This document shows, piece after piece, positions 26,206-36,012 of a DNA stretch of 64,000 nucleotides. The position numbers and the translations under genes are program-made. Under the pieces are notes generated by a model that made no database searches, was not told where the DNA came from, and worked only from the letters and a program-made list of their open reading frames with translations. Source of the DNA: Halobacteriovorax sp. HLS (GTDB lineage Bacteria; Bdellovibrionota; Bacteriovoracia; Bacteriovoracales; Bacteriovoracaceae); NCBI RefSeq assembly GCF_004006665.1, contig NZ_QOCL01000003.1, forward strand, positions 124,001-188,000, written 5' to 3'. The number at the start of each line of letters is the position of its first letter. Position 1 is the first letter of the stretch.

Positions 26206-26431
26206 AAAGACTATTCTAACTGAAAAGTTGGAAAAAATATTCAACGAGGTTAAGAAGAAAGTTAATAAACTTAACCAATCTTAAGATATTCTGTGTGGAA
26301 TATTTTGTAAGGGTGGAAAGATTGAGATTACCTTTAACTAAAGGTTAAGTTTAAGTTCTCTGATGATTTAGCTCTTTGTCTATCTGTATAAATCAGAGCT
26401 TATTGGCCGCATAACTATAGAAGCTAAATAG

Positions 26432-26447
26432 ATTTTCTTAAGAAAAT
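26432..26447. promoter_or_regulatory. Perfect 16-bp palindrome in a 312-base intergenic region
   Basis: ATTTTCTTAAGAAAAT is a perfect palindrome about 70 bases upstream of the small membrane-protein gene. A second short inverted repeat (ACCTTTA/TAAAGGT) lies at 26330-26345. The rest of the 26206-26517 gap shows no gene. AT-rich palindromes arise easily by chance, so an operator role is tentative. Confidence 0.35.
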
Positions 26448-26517
26448 GAAAATTAGTTAACCATAACTTTACTTGAGCAAAGTCTGAATTAGCCGTTTAA
26501 TAACTACAGGAGCTAAT

Positions 26518-26790
26518 ATGACAACCCCAAAGGAAAAGGACATCGATATGAATATCTCATCTCAGCACGCAGTAAGTGTATTTGGCACAAGTAATTTAGA
26601 ACAAATTAAATCTCAAAGAGCTCTTATTGAGTCTCATGAACGTAGTCATAAATTATCACTCTTTAGTCTTGTTGGTGTGGCCCTTTTAGTTTTAATGAGC
26701 TTTTTACAAATGATCTTTGGTGTTCTTCTTATTCTAGATCAAATTCCAGAAACAAGTTGGATTATGAAGTCAGCACTTTCACTATTCTAG
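26518..26790 (+). CDS. Small single-span membrane protein
   Basis: This 90-residue protein has a soluble N-terminal half and one strong hydrophobic segment near residues 48-73 (SLFSLVGVALLVLMSFLQMI and following). AGGAG with six-base spacing precedes the ATG. The long non-coding region upstream suggests a regulated single-gene unit. The stop codon overlaps that of the convergent gene at a CTAG. Function unknown. Confidence 0.7.
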   Translation: MTTPKEKDIDMNISSQHAVSVFGTSNLEQIKSQRALIESHERSHKLSLFSLVGVALLVLMSFLQMIFGVLLILDQIPETSWIMKSALSLF

Positions 26791-27626
26791 TAGGTCTGAA
26801 CTTGTTTATTAGCTTCCAAGTTTAGTATTTTCTTTTTCTTTTCGAGACAATCTATAACTGACTGCACTTTTCCAAACTGATCGTGGCATGTGTTTATAGA
26901 ACGAGCTGCGGCCGTAGCGACTGCTCTGCTGCTGCCTTTTAAGGCCTCGCTATCAGTCCCCGCTGCGAAGAAGTACTTCATGCGCTTAGGGTGTATTAGG
27001 GTATGATCAGATCTTTCTTTAAGCCCATCCGCAGGGAGAAGATAACTTCCAATAGTAATAATATTGCTCTTTCTAAAGTCCACTTGGGGCCAAAGTTTTG
27101 TGGTTTTATTAATACCTCGACCAAAAGTAGCTCCTGCCACAAAAGCAAGTGTAGGTACTTTTAAAACATGAACAGATTTAACCTTTACCCCAGCAGCGAT
27201 AATGAAAAGATCGAACTTTTTATTATCTACCAAGGCATCTTCCCAGTAGCTGGGCCTAGTAAATCCATTTTTATCAAAAATTTGAAATGGTTGAATATCT
27301 ACTTTTATTTCATTGGAGAGTTCTTCAATAAATCTATTCAAAACGAGTTGACCATGAAAGAGCCTATTGCTTGAAATCTCTTTTGCGCTAACTTTGCTAC
27401 AATCGATATTGTGAGTCTTAGTTAGATCAATTGCTCTTCTAATATGTATTGTAGGGGATGGCCTTTCACTGGTTGGACAAAATGCTGTATCTAAAATGGC
27501 CACAGTGAGAGTTTTGGCCTGGGAGTTGATACTAATAAAGAAGAGTAGGACTAGAAGTCCTACTCTTTGATAAATATTCTTATCTTCTTGAATTGTTAGT
27601 ATCTTCAACGTAAACAAATGGTGCAT
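26787..27626 (-). CDS. Secreted divergent subtilisin-like protein
   Basis: This 279-residue protein has a hydrophobic export signal at about residues 20-37 (RVGLLVLLFFISINSQA) after an unusually long N-region. Three short motifs match a subtilase triad in order: Asp in VAILDTAFC, His in RLFHGQLVLN and Ser in KGSSRAVATAAA. The core is smaller than usual and the His motif is not the canonical HGTHVAG, so it may be a highly divergent or inactive S8 protein. AAAAGGA precedes the ATG, which lies within the end of the upstream gene (47-base overlap), indicating co-translation with the large secreted protein. Confidence 0.65.
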   Translation of the reverse strand: MHHLFTLKILTIQEDKNIYQRVGLLVLLFFISINSQAKTLTVAILDTAFCPTSERPSPTIHIRRAIDLTKTHNIDCSKVSAKEISSNRLFHGQLVLNRFIEELSNEIKVDIQPFQIFDKNGFTRPSYWEDALVDNKKFDLFIIAAGVKVKSVHVLKVPTLAFVAGATFGRGINKTTKLWPQVDFRKSNIITIGSYLLPADGLKERSDHTLIHPKRMKYFFAAGTDSEALKGSSRAVATAAARSINTCHDQFGKVQSVIDCLEKKKKILNLEANKQVQTY

Positions 27627-30600
27627 GAAGTCCTTTTAAGTCTTCAACCTTCTTGTAGAGGTTCTTGTCATACTTCTTAAGCGCTTTGTAACTTTTCTTT
27701 ACTTCTTTTAAAGCGGCTTTGATAAATAGTGCACCAAACATTCTGTTGTGAATTGCGAATTGAAGTCTGTCTTCAATCGGATCATAATCACTTAGAGCAC
27801 TCTTTATAGTATAGTAGAAGTCATGAGCAAAAAGAAAGAGAGAAGCGTTATTATCTCTAGTTTTTCCGTCAACAAGCTTACTTAGTCTATTGTGAAGAAG
27901 TGAATTATCATCTCTTACTAGATCGGCAATGTCCTTGTCTCTTGAAAGACCTCCACCACTTTCTTGGTAGTGCTTGTTAATTCTCATTACTTCATCAATT
28001 GCTCTTATATTTGCCATTTGCATAAGTTGTTTCTGATCTTGATTAGCACTGAAGAAGCTCTTAGTGTTAACACCTGTTTGAATTCTTGAAAGAATTTGAT
28101 CATTGCTCAACTTCATCAGTTCAGAAAAAGAAAGGAAGTTCTTGTAGTTATTCATTGATGCAATCGCTACTGGCACTGGACTCTTTAATCCTCCAACTCT
28201 CATTGGATTTGCAAAGATCATCTTAATTCCGTTACCTAAACCTGCAACGTTGAAATCAAACTCTTCGGCATCCTTAAAAGTAGAGATTTTTCTTAAACCT
28301 GAAGTACCATTTTTTAACTCATCGATTAAAACAACTGATGTGTTTTCAGACTTCTTAAGCATTCCGTCAATTTGCTTTAAAGCACCTTTTTCAAGCAGTA
28401 GAAGTGTTTGTCCCTTAAGACCATTTCCTAGTACTGAACGATTAAGTTGCTCTAGTGAAACATCTAGTACAGAAGCTCCAGATAGACCTCCCATCGTTGA
28501 TAATAAGTCGACTAGATCTCTAGTTGAAGTTTCTGAGTTTGCTACAACGATTGGCTTTCCTCTTTTTTCAATATAAGGAGCTTTTGCCATAGTCGTGAAG
28601 GCCGAATCTAAGTGACCTAGAGTAACCCCATTTTTAGATATAATCGCTCTAAAAGTTAGAGGTGTGAAGATATCTGATTCATCATTTATAAGAAGAGTTG
28701 CATCTTTAAGAGTCGTAGACTTTCCTAGTGATGCTACTGGATTAAATCCTTTAGTGATGATCTTAGAGTTAGAATTAACATCTAAAGTTACTTTGATCTC
28801 TCCTGTGTAGTTTCTCTTTGACTCATTTACCATTGTTACTTGTAGACTATTTGCCTGTCCAATGATTGGAGTTTTCGCTGTAGATAGAGCAGTAAGCTTA
28901 AGTGGAAACTTTACTCTATTTTGTTTCTTGTCTCCTGCGTTGATTTGTCCTTGAGAAGGATTCGCAAAGTGACGACCTTGAATACCAACTTCGGCACTAA
29001 GAGGAGAGTAGGCAGTGATGATCTTCGTATCAACAGATCCGTCTTGTGCAATTACACTAGACTTTGAAACACCTTTAACTGTTGCTGTAGAGCCTGCTGG
29101 AATTGTTGGAACTTTAAACTCTTTTCCATTTTCCATTACAACTTTTACATTTGTTGCATCTACTTTTCCGTAGTTAGTGATGACAATTGAGTGAAGAGTG
29201 TTCTCACTTGGTTGGAAAACCCCATCTCTTGCAGCAACACCATTTATACCTACGTCTTCGATAGAAGATGATTCAAATTTTAGAACTGGTTTTTCAGAGT
29301 AGATTTTAGATACTTCAGCGTGTCTCTTGCTTCTGAATATTTCTGTTTGAGCTGCAATATTAGCGTTGAAAGTTTGCTCTTCAGCACTTGCGTAATTCGC
29401 TCTTCTAATAGACTCATAAACTGAGTTGTAAGTATCAGCTTCAACCTTGGCATAAGTTTGCTTGAACTCATTAGAGTTTCTATTTGGATTCATCGAGAAT
29501 TGCGTACGGTTTCTATTGTAAGCATTGTCAAAGTGTCTTTGATAATCTCTGTTATAAGCGTCTCTTTCACCGGCTTCATAACCGCTTCTTCTCATATCAG
29601 GATATGATCTATTGAAGAAATCATCGAAAGTCTCATTATAATTTGTATCATAAACTGAGTTATAGATATTTGTAATATTTGTTTCGTAAGAAGCTCTTAA
29701 TCTTCTTCTGTATCTTGCCTTGTATCCATCAGAGAATGCACTATTAACGATTCTTCTATTGAACTTTCCATTAGGATCAAAATTTCTTCCTTGGTGATTG
29801 ACAGGGAAGTTTGGAATGACTCTTGCGAATGCTCCTGCAAAATCTCCATTTAATTGAACTTTCTTTAGAGCAGCAGACTCAAATTTTTGAATAGCTTGAG
29901 TTTGTCCAATTTGTGAACCACGGCTATTTCCTGTATTGATGGCCCTTTGCATTCCTGCTAGGTTCCCTTGGTTTCTACCAACAGATGCGGCATCTGAGCT
30001 ATTTGCTCTATTTGTTCCATCGTCCTTTCCAATTCTTGTTGCTGCATCAATATTACCTTGACGAGTTCCATCTATTGTTCCGTCTTCAGATCCTTCGCTA
30101 AGTGCTCGCGCTGCTCCATCTACTTGACCATTGCTATAACCAATAGAGCGTTCTCTTTCTCTACCTTCTCTTAAACCATCATTTTGCCCATCACTGTCGC
30201 CATCTCTAGAGCCATGGTACGAACCAAGTCTATCAGCTAAGAAACGACCATCAGAATGTCCATCGTCTGCTCCTTCAAGGGCGCCTCTTCGGTTTACATC
30301 TAAAACTCTTGCGATAAGTCTTTGTCTGTATTTTTGCTTATCTTCTTTAGCAAGAGTGAGAACATTTCTTGAACTTTCTAATTGCTTCTCAACTGGAGCA
30401 AGCTCTTGCTTGGCAACTCTTAGTTGTTCGATCTTTGTTTTCTTTTGATTTTTTAAAGTAACTAGCTTCACACCATTACTAGAGATAGAGTTATCAAGCT
30501 TTGCAATGCTTTCAGTTAGTTTTCCAATTTGAGCGTCAACTCTTGCAAGAATTTGTGTTTTAGTCTTTACATTTTTTTGAGCTGTACTTTTAAACTCATT

Positions 30601-31182
30601 CTTCGTTGAAAGTTCTTTATTTGCTTGTGCTAGTTTCTGCGTCAAGCGCTCAACTTTTTTCTGGCACTGAGCTGATGGGGACGCCGTACATTCTGTTTTT
30701 GCATCAGCAAGTTTCTTTTCAAGATTTGTTACAGCGTTTTGGGCCTCTGTCGCTGCTGCTGTGGCCTGAGTTAGTGCCGCTTTAGCAAGATCAAGTTCAG
30801 ACTTTGCAGCTTGTTTTTTTTGAGTAGCAACTTTTTTCTGATTCGTTAGACCATTTTTTTGAATGACTTCTTTAGATATAAGTTTTTCAAGTGAGTCAAT
30901 AGAGCTAACGATTGAATCTCTTTCTGTATCTAGTTTTTTTACTTTATCTTTAAGTACTGATGCTTTAGCGCTTATTTTATTAAACTCATTTTGTGCTGTA
31001 TCTAGTTTTTGTATTCTACGTGCTAGATCTGGATCATCTTTAAGTTGAAAATTTAAATTACCTATATAGTCTCTTGCCCATTCAGGATTATTCGCTAGAA
31101 CTGAGGGGGAGATGGAAAATAAGATCGCTAAGGTTAGGGAACACATTTTCTTGGTTGTAATTGATGGCCTTAGTTTCTTCAT
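27580..31182 (-). CDS. 1200-residue secreted protein with coiled coil and Gly-x3 repeat array
   Basis: The signal peptide ends near residue 30 (SISPSVLANN). Residues 55-290 are a long Lys/Glu/Gln/Ala-rich coiled coil. Residues 300-430 have Gly (or Ala) at almost every fourth position, often as DG, with one phase slip near 384. Residues 480-620 carry Tyr/Asn-rich repeats (units such as NSVYDTNYN and DNAYNRN). The C-terminal half contains beta-sandwich-like domains (650-880) and a Rossmann-like/helical tail. It is probably a surface or periplasmic fibrous protein; no family is recognised. It is coupled to the divergent subtilase gene downstream. Confidence 0.8.
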   Translation of the reverse strand: MKKLRPSITTKKMCSLTLAILFSISPSVLANNPEWARDYIGNLNFQLKDDPDLARRIQKLDTAQNEFNKISAKASVLKDKVKKLDTERDSIVSSIDSLEKLISKEVIQKNGLTNQKKVATQKKQAAKSELDLAKAALTQATAAATEAQNAVTNLEKKLADAKTECTASPSAQCQKKVERLTQKLAQANKELSTKNEFKSTAQKNVKTKTQILARVDAQIGKLTESIAKLDNSISSNGVKLVTLKNQKKTKIEQLRVAKQELAPVEKQLESSRNVLTLAKEDKQKYRQRLIARVLDVNRRGALEGADDGHSDGRFLADRLGSYHGSRDGDSDGQNDGLREGRERERSIGYSNGQVDGAARALSEGSEDGTIDGTRQGNIDAATRIGKDDGTNRANSSDAASVGRNQGNLAGMQRAINTGNSRGSQIGQTQAIQKFESAALKKVQLNGDFAGAFARVIPNFPVNHQGRNFDPNGKFNRRIVNSAFSDGYKARYRRRLRASYETNITNIYNSVYDTNYNETFDDFFNRSYPDMRRSGYEAGERDAYNRDYQRHFDNAYNRNRTQFSMNPNRNSNEFKQTYAKVEADTYNSVYESIRRANYASAEEQTFNANIAAQTEIFRSKRHAEVSKIYSEKPVLKFESSSIEDVGINGVAARDGVFQPSENTLHSIVITNYGKVDATNVKVVMENGKEFKVPTIPAGSTATVKGVSKSSVIAQDGSVDTKIITAYSPLSAEVGIQGRHFANPSQGQINAGDKKQNRVKFPLKLTALSTAKTPIIGQANSLQVTMVNESKRNYTGEIKVTLDVNSNSKIITKGFNPVASLGKSTTLKDATLLINDESDIFTPLTFRAIISKNGVTLGHLDSAFTTMAKAPYIEKRGKPIVVANSETSTRDLVDLLSTMGGLSGASVLDVSLEQLNRSVLGNGLKGQTLLLLEKGALKQIDGMLKKSENTSVVLIDELKNGTSGLRKISTFKDAEEFDFNVAGLGNGIKMIFANPMRVGGLKSPVPVAIASMNNYKNFLSFSELMKLSNDQILSRIQTGVNTKSFFSANQDQKQLMQMANIRAIDEVMRINKHYQESGGGLSRDKDIADLVRDDNSLLHNRLSKLVDGKTRDNNASLFLFAHDFYYTIKSALSDYDPIEDRLQFAIHNRMFGALFIKAALKEVKKSYKALKKYDKNLYKKVEDLKGLHAPFVYVEDTNNSRR

Positions 31183-31235
31183 TTTTGTTTTCTCCTCTTC
31201 ATTAAACTAGTGTCACTTCAGACAATAATTCCATT

Positions 31236-31259
31236 AACTGGTTTCAAACTGAACCAGTT
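31236..31259. promoter_or_regulatory. Inverted repeat between divergent genes
   Basis: AACTGGTT (31236-31243) and AACCAGTT (31252-31259) are perfect inverted 8-mers with an 8-base spacer. They lie about 55 bases upstream of the large secreted-protein gene and 155 bases upstream of the methyltransferase operon. This is a candidate operator; no bound family is recognised. Confidence 0.35.
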
Positions 31260-31413
31260 TAGTTACTTATTGGCCCTAGAAGTTATCCATTACTATCTTT
31301 TGGGTTTGTTATTTAATTACTTAGCAAAGATAATGCCATGACTTGGTGCTAGATAAAATTAGTTTTGACGCATCATGTAATTAAGATAGGGTTACACTTT
31401 GTTAGTATGAAGC

Positions 31414-32067
31414 ATGAATAAGTACGATACGGCTTTTAGTAACCTAAAATCAAAGGGTTATACTTTTACACCTTCCGATTCTTTAATAGAGTTCTGTGAA
31501 TTCTATAAAAAGAGTTTTAACACTCATGAAAGACCTTCAATCTTAGAACTAGGTTGTGGTCCATATCTTCATTTCTATAATGAAGGATCAATTGGAGTTG
31601 AGCTCTCTAGTGCAGCAATAGAGATGGCCGAGCTGTCTCACTCTGAGAGAATAACTTGTAGTTCTATATTCGATTATCAAGGTAGTGGTAAGTTTGATAT
31701 TTTATTTGATTCACACTTACTTCACTGTCTAAGTTCAGTATCTGAAGTGCAAAAGTACTTTGAAGTGGTGAGTGGACTTTTAAATTGTGGTGGACACTTT
31801 CTTCTAGAGTGTATGGTTAAACCTCAGCGGCTAGTTGTAGATGAAGGTTATTTATTTGATGAAGACCAATTCACTCTGAGTCACAATGGTCTCGTTCATA
31901 GAGTCATTCTGCCAACTTTTGAATTAGAGAAAATTGTCCAGGCCTGTGGCTTAAAAATAGTTTACTTCCGAGTTGATGAAAAGATAAAATTTATACCGTA
32001 CTCACATAGAAGTGAATCTCTTCCGACTGATCCAGATCGGTTGAGAATGATCTGTTTAAAGGAATAA
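31414..32067 (+). CDS. Class I SAM-dependent methyltransferase
   Basis: This 217-residue protein has the SAM-binding motif ILELGCGPYLHF followed by an acidic strand end (GSIGVELSSAAIEMA) and a post-motif FDILFDSHLLHCL, as in class I small-molecule methyltransferases. The substrate is unknown. It is the first gene of a tight four-gene operon with MscS, RND and secreted-protein genes; one base separates it from the next ATG. Confidence 0.8.
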   Translation: MNKYDTAFSNLKSKGYTFTPSDSLIEFCEFYKKSFNTHERPSILELGCGPYLHFYNEGSIGVELSSAAIEMAELSHSERITCSSIFDYQGSGKFDILFDSHLLHCLSSVSEVQKYFEVVSGLLNCGGHFLLECMVKPQRLVVDEGYLFDEDQFTLSHNGLVHRVILPTFELEKIVQACGLKIVYFRVDEKIKFIPYSHRSESLPTDPDRLRMICLKE

Positions 32068-32068
32068 A

Positions 32069-32914
32069 ATGAATTGGATTAAAGATAATTTAAAATACCT
32101 ATCGACACCCTTATTTGAAATTAGTGGAAATAAAATTTCTTTGGTTTCTGTCTTACTTGCTTGTGTTGTTTTCTTTTTAACGACACGACTGGCGAAAATG
32201 ACTGAGAGATTTATGCTGAGGATTCTTAAAGATAAGGGGCTTGAGTCTGGTGTCAGAGGATCAATCGCTACAATTTCTAGGTATGTTGTTTTAACAACGG
32301 GGATCTTAATCACTTTAGATACTGTTGGTATCTCTTTGTCTTCTCTGACGGCACTTGGTGCAGTTTTAATGGTCGGGATTGGTTTTGGTCTCCAAAATAT
32401 TGCTCAAAACTTTATTTCCGGACTTATTATCTTATTTGAAAGGCCTATTAAGGTTGGGGATCACGTCACTGTAAATGGCGTTTCTGGAAGAGTATCTGAG
32501 GTTGGAGCAAGGTCAACTCTACTACATACTAGAGATGATGTGGCCATCATTGTACCAAATAGTCAGTTTATCTCTGAACAGGTTGTAAATCAGAGTTTTA
32601 CTGGAGAGAAGATGCGTGTGCATATGAATGTTGGGGTGGCCTATGGAAGCGACACGCAGAAAGTAGAGAGTATCCTCATGGATATTGCTCGCTCAAATCA
32701 ACATGTCTTAAAAAATCCAGAACCTAAAGTCTTCTTTGAAGGATTTGGTGATTCATCGTTGGACTTCTCCTTATCAGTATGGATAGATGACATATGGGAA
32801 CAAAGAAAAATCTTGTCAGATATTAGATTCAAGGTCGATCAGAATTTTAGAGAGCAAGATATTGTTATTCCATTTCCTCAACGAGATCTTCACATTAAAA
32901 AGAGTGAGCTATGA
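32069..32914 (+). CDS. MscS-family mechanosensitive channel
   Basis: This 281-residue inner-membrane protein has three N-terminal membrane segments. The pore helix/beta-domain signature is GIGFGLQNIAQNFISGLIIL followed by ERPIKVGDHVTVNGVSGRV, and the typical PNSQFISEQVVN follows. It acts as an osmotic safety valve. Length and motifs match small MscS proteins. AAAGGA lies just upstream, overlapping the previous stop codon. It overlaps the RND gene by 4 bases (ATGA). Confidence 0.93.
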   Translation: MNWIKDNLKYLSTPLFEISGNKISLVSVLLACVVFFLTTRLAKMTERFMLRILKDKGLESGVRGSIATISRYVVLTTGILITLDTVGISLSSLTALGAVLMVGIGFGLQNIAQNFISGLIILFERPIKVGDHVTVNGVSGRVSEVGARSTLLHTRDDVAIIVPNSQFISEQVVNQSFTGEKMRVHMNVGVAYGSDTQKVESILMDIARSNQHVLKNPEPKVFFEGFGDSSLDFSLSVWIDDIWEQRKILSDIRFKVDQNFREQDIVIPFPQRDLHIKKSEL

Positions 32915-35900
32915 GAGGGATTGTTAGTTATTTTACTAAGAATCACCTAATTTCAAATGTCTTATTTGTTGGTGTCTTTATTTTGGCCATTGCTAGTTGG
33001 CAGAAGATTGGGAAAGAAGAGCTCCCGGAGTTTGAGTCAAACTGGATACGTATTTCAGCAAGCTATCCAGGAGCTTCAGCAGAAGATGTTGAACTCTTTG
33101 TCACAAAGCCTATTGAAGATGAAATTAAAGAAGTGACAGGTATTAAAGAAGTTTATTCCACCTCATCGGTTGGAAGTTCATCTTTTAGGATTGTTCTGGA
33201 TGAAAATTTTCCAGATACTAGGGAAGTTGTCCAAGATATTAAAGATGCCACTTTGCGAGCATCTCTTCCACGAATTGTTAAGACGCCTAGTTTTAGGCAA
33301 TTCAAGTCCGCCGAAAAAGCGATCATCGATATAGGCTTCTATCTTGAAGGGCACAAGAGTTTAAGTGTTGAACAAAGAGAGGAGTTGCAAAAATTTGTTT
33401 TAAATTTTGAAGGCCAGATTAAAGTTCTTCCTGAAATTAGTGGAGTTACAAAAAAAGGATATTTAGAACCTGAGTTACATATTCTTCTAAATCCTGAAAA
33501 GATTGAGAGAAATGACTTATCAATCGATAGACTTGTAAGCATTATTGAAAATAATAATATTCGTGTACCACTCGGAACATTAGAAGATAGAGAACAGTCT
33601 AAAGTTACAGCTATTAATGAATTAGAGACTAAAGAAGATCTTCAAAATCTCTTTGTACAGGGAAACTATGATGGAAAGGGAGTTAGACTTAATGAAGTCG
33701 CCACTGTGTCTCATGGGTTTGAAAAGTCTACAGTCATAAATAAGATTCAAGGTCATGAAGGAATTGTAATAAATGTTAAAAAGAATGTTTCTACAGATAT
33801 TTTAACGGCCCAAGAGATTGTTTTAAAATTTGTGGAAAATTTCAATCGTCTTCATTCAAAGAGTAATCTCAAGATCGTTCTAATGGATGATGAGTCCTAT
33901 GATGTTAAGAATAGGCTCTCGATTGTTGCCAGTAATGGTCTTATAGGCTTTATCCTTATCTTTATAGTTCTCTTTATTTTCTTAGATTTTAAATCAGGGC
34001 TATGGGTTGGTTTAGGGATTCCTTTCACTCTTTGTTTTACAGTTATTTGCATGACCATTATTGGATATACAGTTAATAATATGACTCTTGCTGCGATTAT
34101 TATAGTAATGGGAATTGTGGTTGATGATGCCATAGTTGTAGCAGAAAATATTTCTAGAAAGAGAATTCAAGGTATTGCACCGTTTGAAGCTGCCGTTGGT
34201 GGGACGCTTGAGATCGTTAAACCTGTCTTTGGTAGTATCCTTACAACTTGTGTCGCTTTTATTCCTCTTCTCTTTTTTGAAGGATTCTTTGGTAAGTTCG
34301 TCGAGTATATTCCATTTGTTGTAATCTGTATGCTAGTGGCCAGTTTACTAGAGTCTGTGACTATTTTACCTTCGCACTTAATGGATAGAAAGAAATTTAA
34401 TAAGAACGATTCTTCTAGGCCAACATCTTGGTTTTTAAAGTATGAAGCAAAGTATTCTAAGTTCTTGTTTAAATTGTTACGCTTTCGTTCAATTGTTCTT
34501 ATCTTTTCATTGTTAATCTTAGGTGTCTCTGGCTATCTGTTTAAAACAAAAATGAAATTTGTTATGTTCCCAAGAGAAGAAGGTAAAGAAGCTCATTTAA
34601 AAGTTATCGCCAAAGAGGATTTAAATAGATTTGAGATGTCTGCATTAGTTGAAAGCGTTGAAGATATTATTTTAGCTGACTTAGACAAAGGGGTTGTTGC
34701 CGTAACGACAACTATTGGTGAAAGTAGAAGAGGTTCTGGTGTTAAGGAAAATCAAGCAAGTATAAATATTGAACTTCTCGCAAAAGAAGATAGAGAACTA
34801 TCTCTCAATCAATTTATTAAGAAGTGGGAAGCGTCAACTAGTAAGCTAGAAGGGTTTAAGAGCATTAAGTTTCTTAAGTCGAGATGGGGAAGAGATAGTG
34901 GTGCTGCTCTTGAAGTTCAGATCCAAGAAAATGACGATATCTCTCGGAACCTCATTGCTGAAAAAGTAAAGCAGGCATTTGAAAAGTCTGGCAAGCTTGT
35001 TGATATAGAAATTGAAAAGCCTCTAGTAAAGCGTGAATATAATTTTAAAATCGATCAGGAAAAACTTGTTCGATTTAATCTTCAGCCTTCGCAAGTGACG
35101 ACTTCTTTGCGTGCTTTCATTGAAGGAAATATTCTCTATACAATTAGTAAAGGAAATGAAGACGTTGAAGTTAGACTAACTGTGGATCGTAAATCTAAAT
35201 TTGACCTAAATACTCTTAGAAAACTTAGAATTGAAAATAGCTCTGGAGGATATATCACTCTTGATAAGATTGTATCAATCGAGGAGCTTAAAAAACCATC
35301 TAATATTCAAAGAAAGGATTATAAAAGAACTACTATTCTTTATGCAAATATTAAAGATGGGGTGAAACTCACTCCTCTTGAAGTAGCAGAAAATCATGAG
35401 TCTTCGACTTTTACAGAGATCTTAAAAGACCATCCTACGGCAGTTCTTTCTTTCATAGGTGAAGTTAAGGATACTAGAGAGTCTAGTGGGGATTTTGCTG
35501 TTTCCTTACTGATGGTTATTTGTTTGATTTATTTTATCTTAGTAATCATGTTCAACTCTCTAGGTGCACCTCTACTCATCATGGGAATAGTTCCATTTGG
35601 CCTAAGCGGAGTTGTATATGTTCTGCTGCTTCATGGAATGACTGTTTATGGATTTTTTGCCGCTGTTGGGGCCTTGGGTATGATCGGTGTTGTGGTAAAC
35701 GATGCTATTATTATGGTTACTAAGTTAGAGCAAGAACTAGATTTTACAAGAACTGATGCCGATAGTGGGATCGCTGAGATTTCTTCAACTAGATTACGAC
35801 CAATTATTGTGACTACATTAACTACTGTTGCCGGGGTTCTTCCGACTGCCTATGGAATTGCTGGATATGATTCAATGCTTGCAGAAATGATGCTTACAAT

Positions 35901-36012
35901 GGGTTGGGGATTACTTATTGCCACAGGTATTACACTTATACTGATTCCATGCTTGTACTCTTTCTTTCACGATATAAGAGCATACTTCTTCAAAAAGGTT
36001 AAACATGACTAG
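32911..36012 (+). CDS. RND-family efflux permease (AcrB/CusA-like)
   Basis: This 1033-residue protein has the RND architecture: a first membrane helix (VLFVGVFILAIASW), a periplasmic domain opening with YPGASAEDVE, a central block of helices including VVDDAIVVAENISRKR (motif with Asp residues for proton relay), a second periplasmic domain, and a C-terminal helix block with GMIGVVVNDAIIM. Length is normal. No periplasmic adaptor (MFP) or outer-membrane factor gene is adjacent, which is unusual. It must use components encoded elsewhere or work without them. Confidence 0.93.
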   Translation: MRGIVSYFTKNHLISNVLFVGVFILAIASWQKIGKEELPEFESNWIRISASYPGASAEDVELFVTKPIEDEIKEVTGIKEVYSTSSVGSSSFRIVLDENFPDTREVVQDIKDATLRASLPRIVKTPSFRQFKSAEKAIIDIGFYLEGHKSLSVEQREELQKFVLNFEGQIKVLPEISGVTKKGYLEPELHILLNPEKIERNDLSIDRLVSIIENNNIRVPLGTLEDREQSKVTAINELETKEDLQNLFVQGNYDGKGVRLNEVATVSHGFEKSTVINKIQGHEGIVINVKKNVSTDILTAQEIVLKFVENFNRLHSKSNLKIVLMDDESYDVKNRLSIVASNGLIGFILIFIVLFIFLDFKSGLWVGLGIPFTLCFTVICMTIIGYTVNNMTLAAIIIVMGIVVDDAIVVAENISRKRIQGIAPFEAAVGGTLEIVKPVFGSILTTCVAFIPLLFFEGFFGKFVEYIPFVVICMLVASLLESVTILPSHLMDRKKFNKNDSSRPTSWFLKYEAKYSKFLFKLLRFRSIVLIFSLLILGVSGYLFKTKMKFVMFPREEGKEAHLKVIAKEDLNRFEMSALVESVEDIILADLDKGVVAVTTTIGESRRGSGVKENQASINIELLAKEDRELSLNQFIKKWEASTSKLEGFKSIKFLKSRWGRDSGAALEVQIQENDDISRNLIAEKVKQAFEKSGKLVDIEIEKPLVKREYNFKIDQEKLVRFNLQPSQVTTSLRAFIEGNILYTISKGNEDVEVRLTVDRKSKFDLNTLRKLRIENSSGGYITLDKIVSIEELKKPSNIQRKDYKRTTILYANIKDGVKLTPLEVAENHESSTFTEILKDHPTAVLSFIGEVKDTRESSGDFAVSLLMVICLIYFILVIMFNSLGAPLLIMGIVPFGLSGVVYVLLLHGMTVYGFFAAVGALGMIGVVVNDAIIMVTKLEQELDFTRTDADSGIAEISSTRLRPIIVTTLTTVAGVLPTAYGIAGYDSMLAEMMLTMGWGLLIATGITLILIPCLYSFFHDIRAYFFKKVKHD

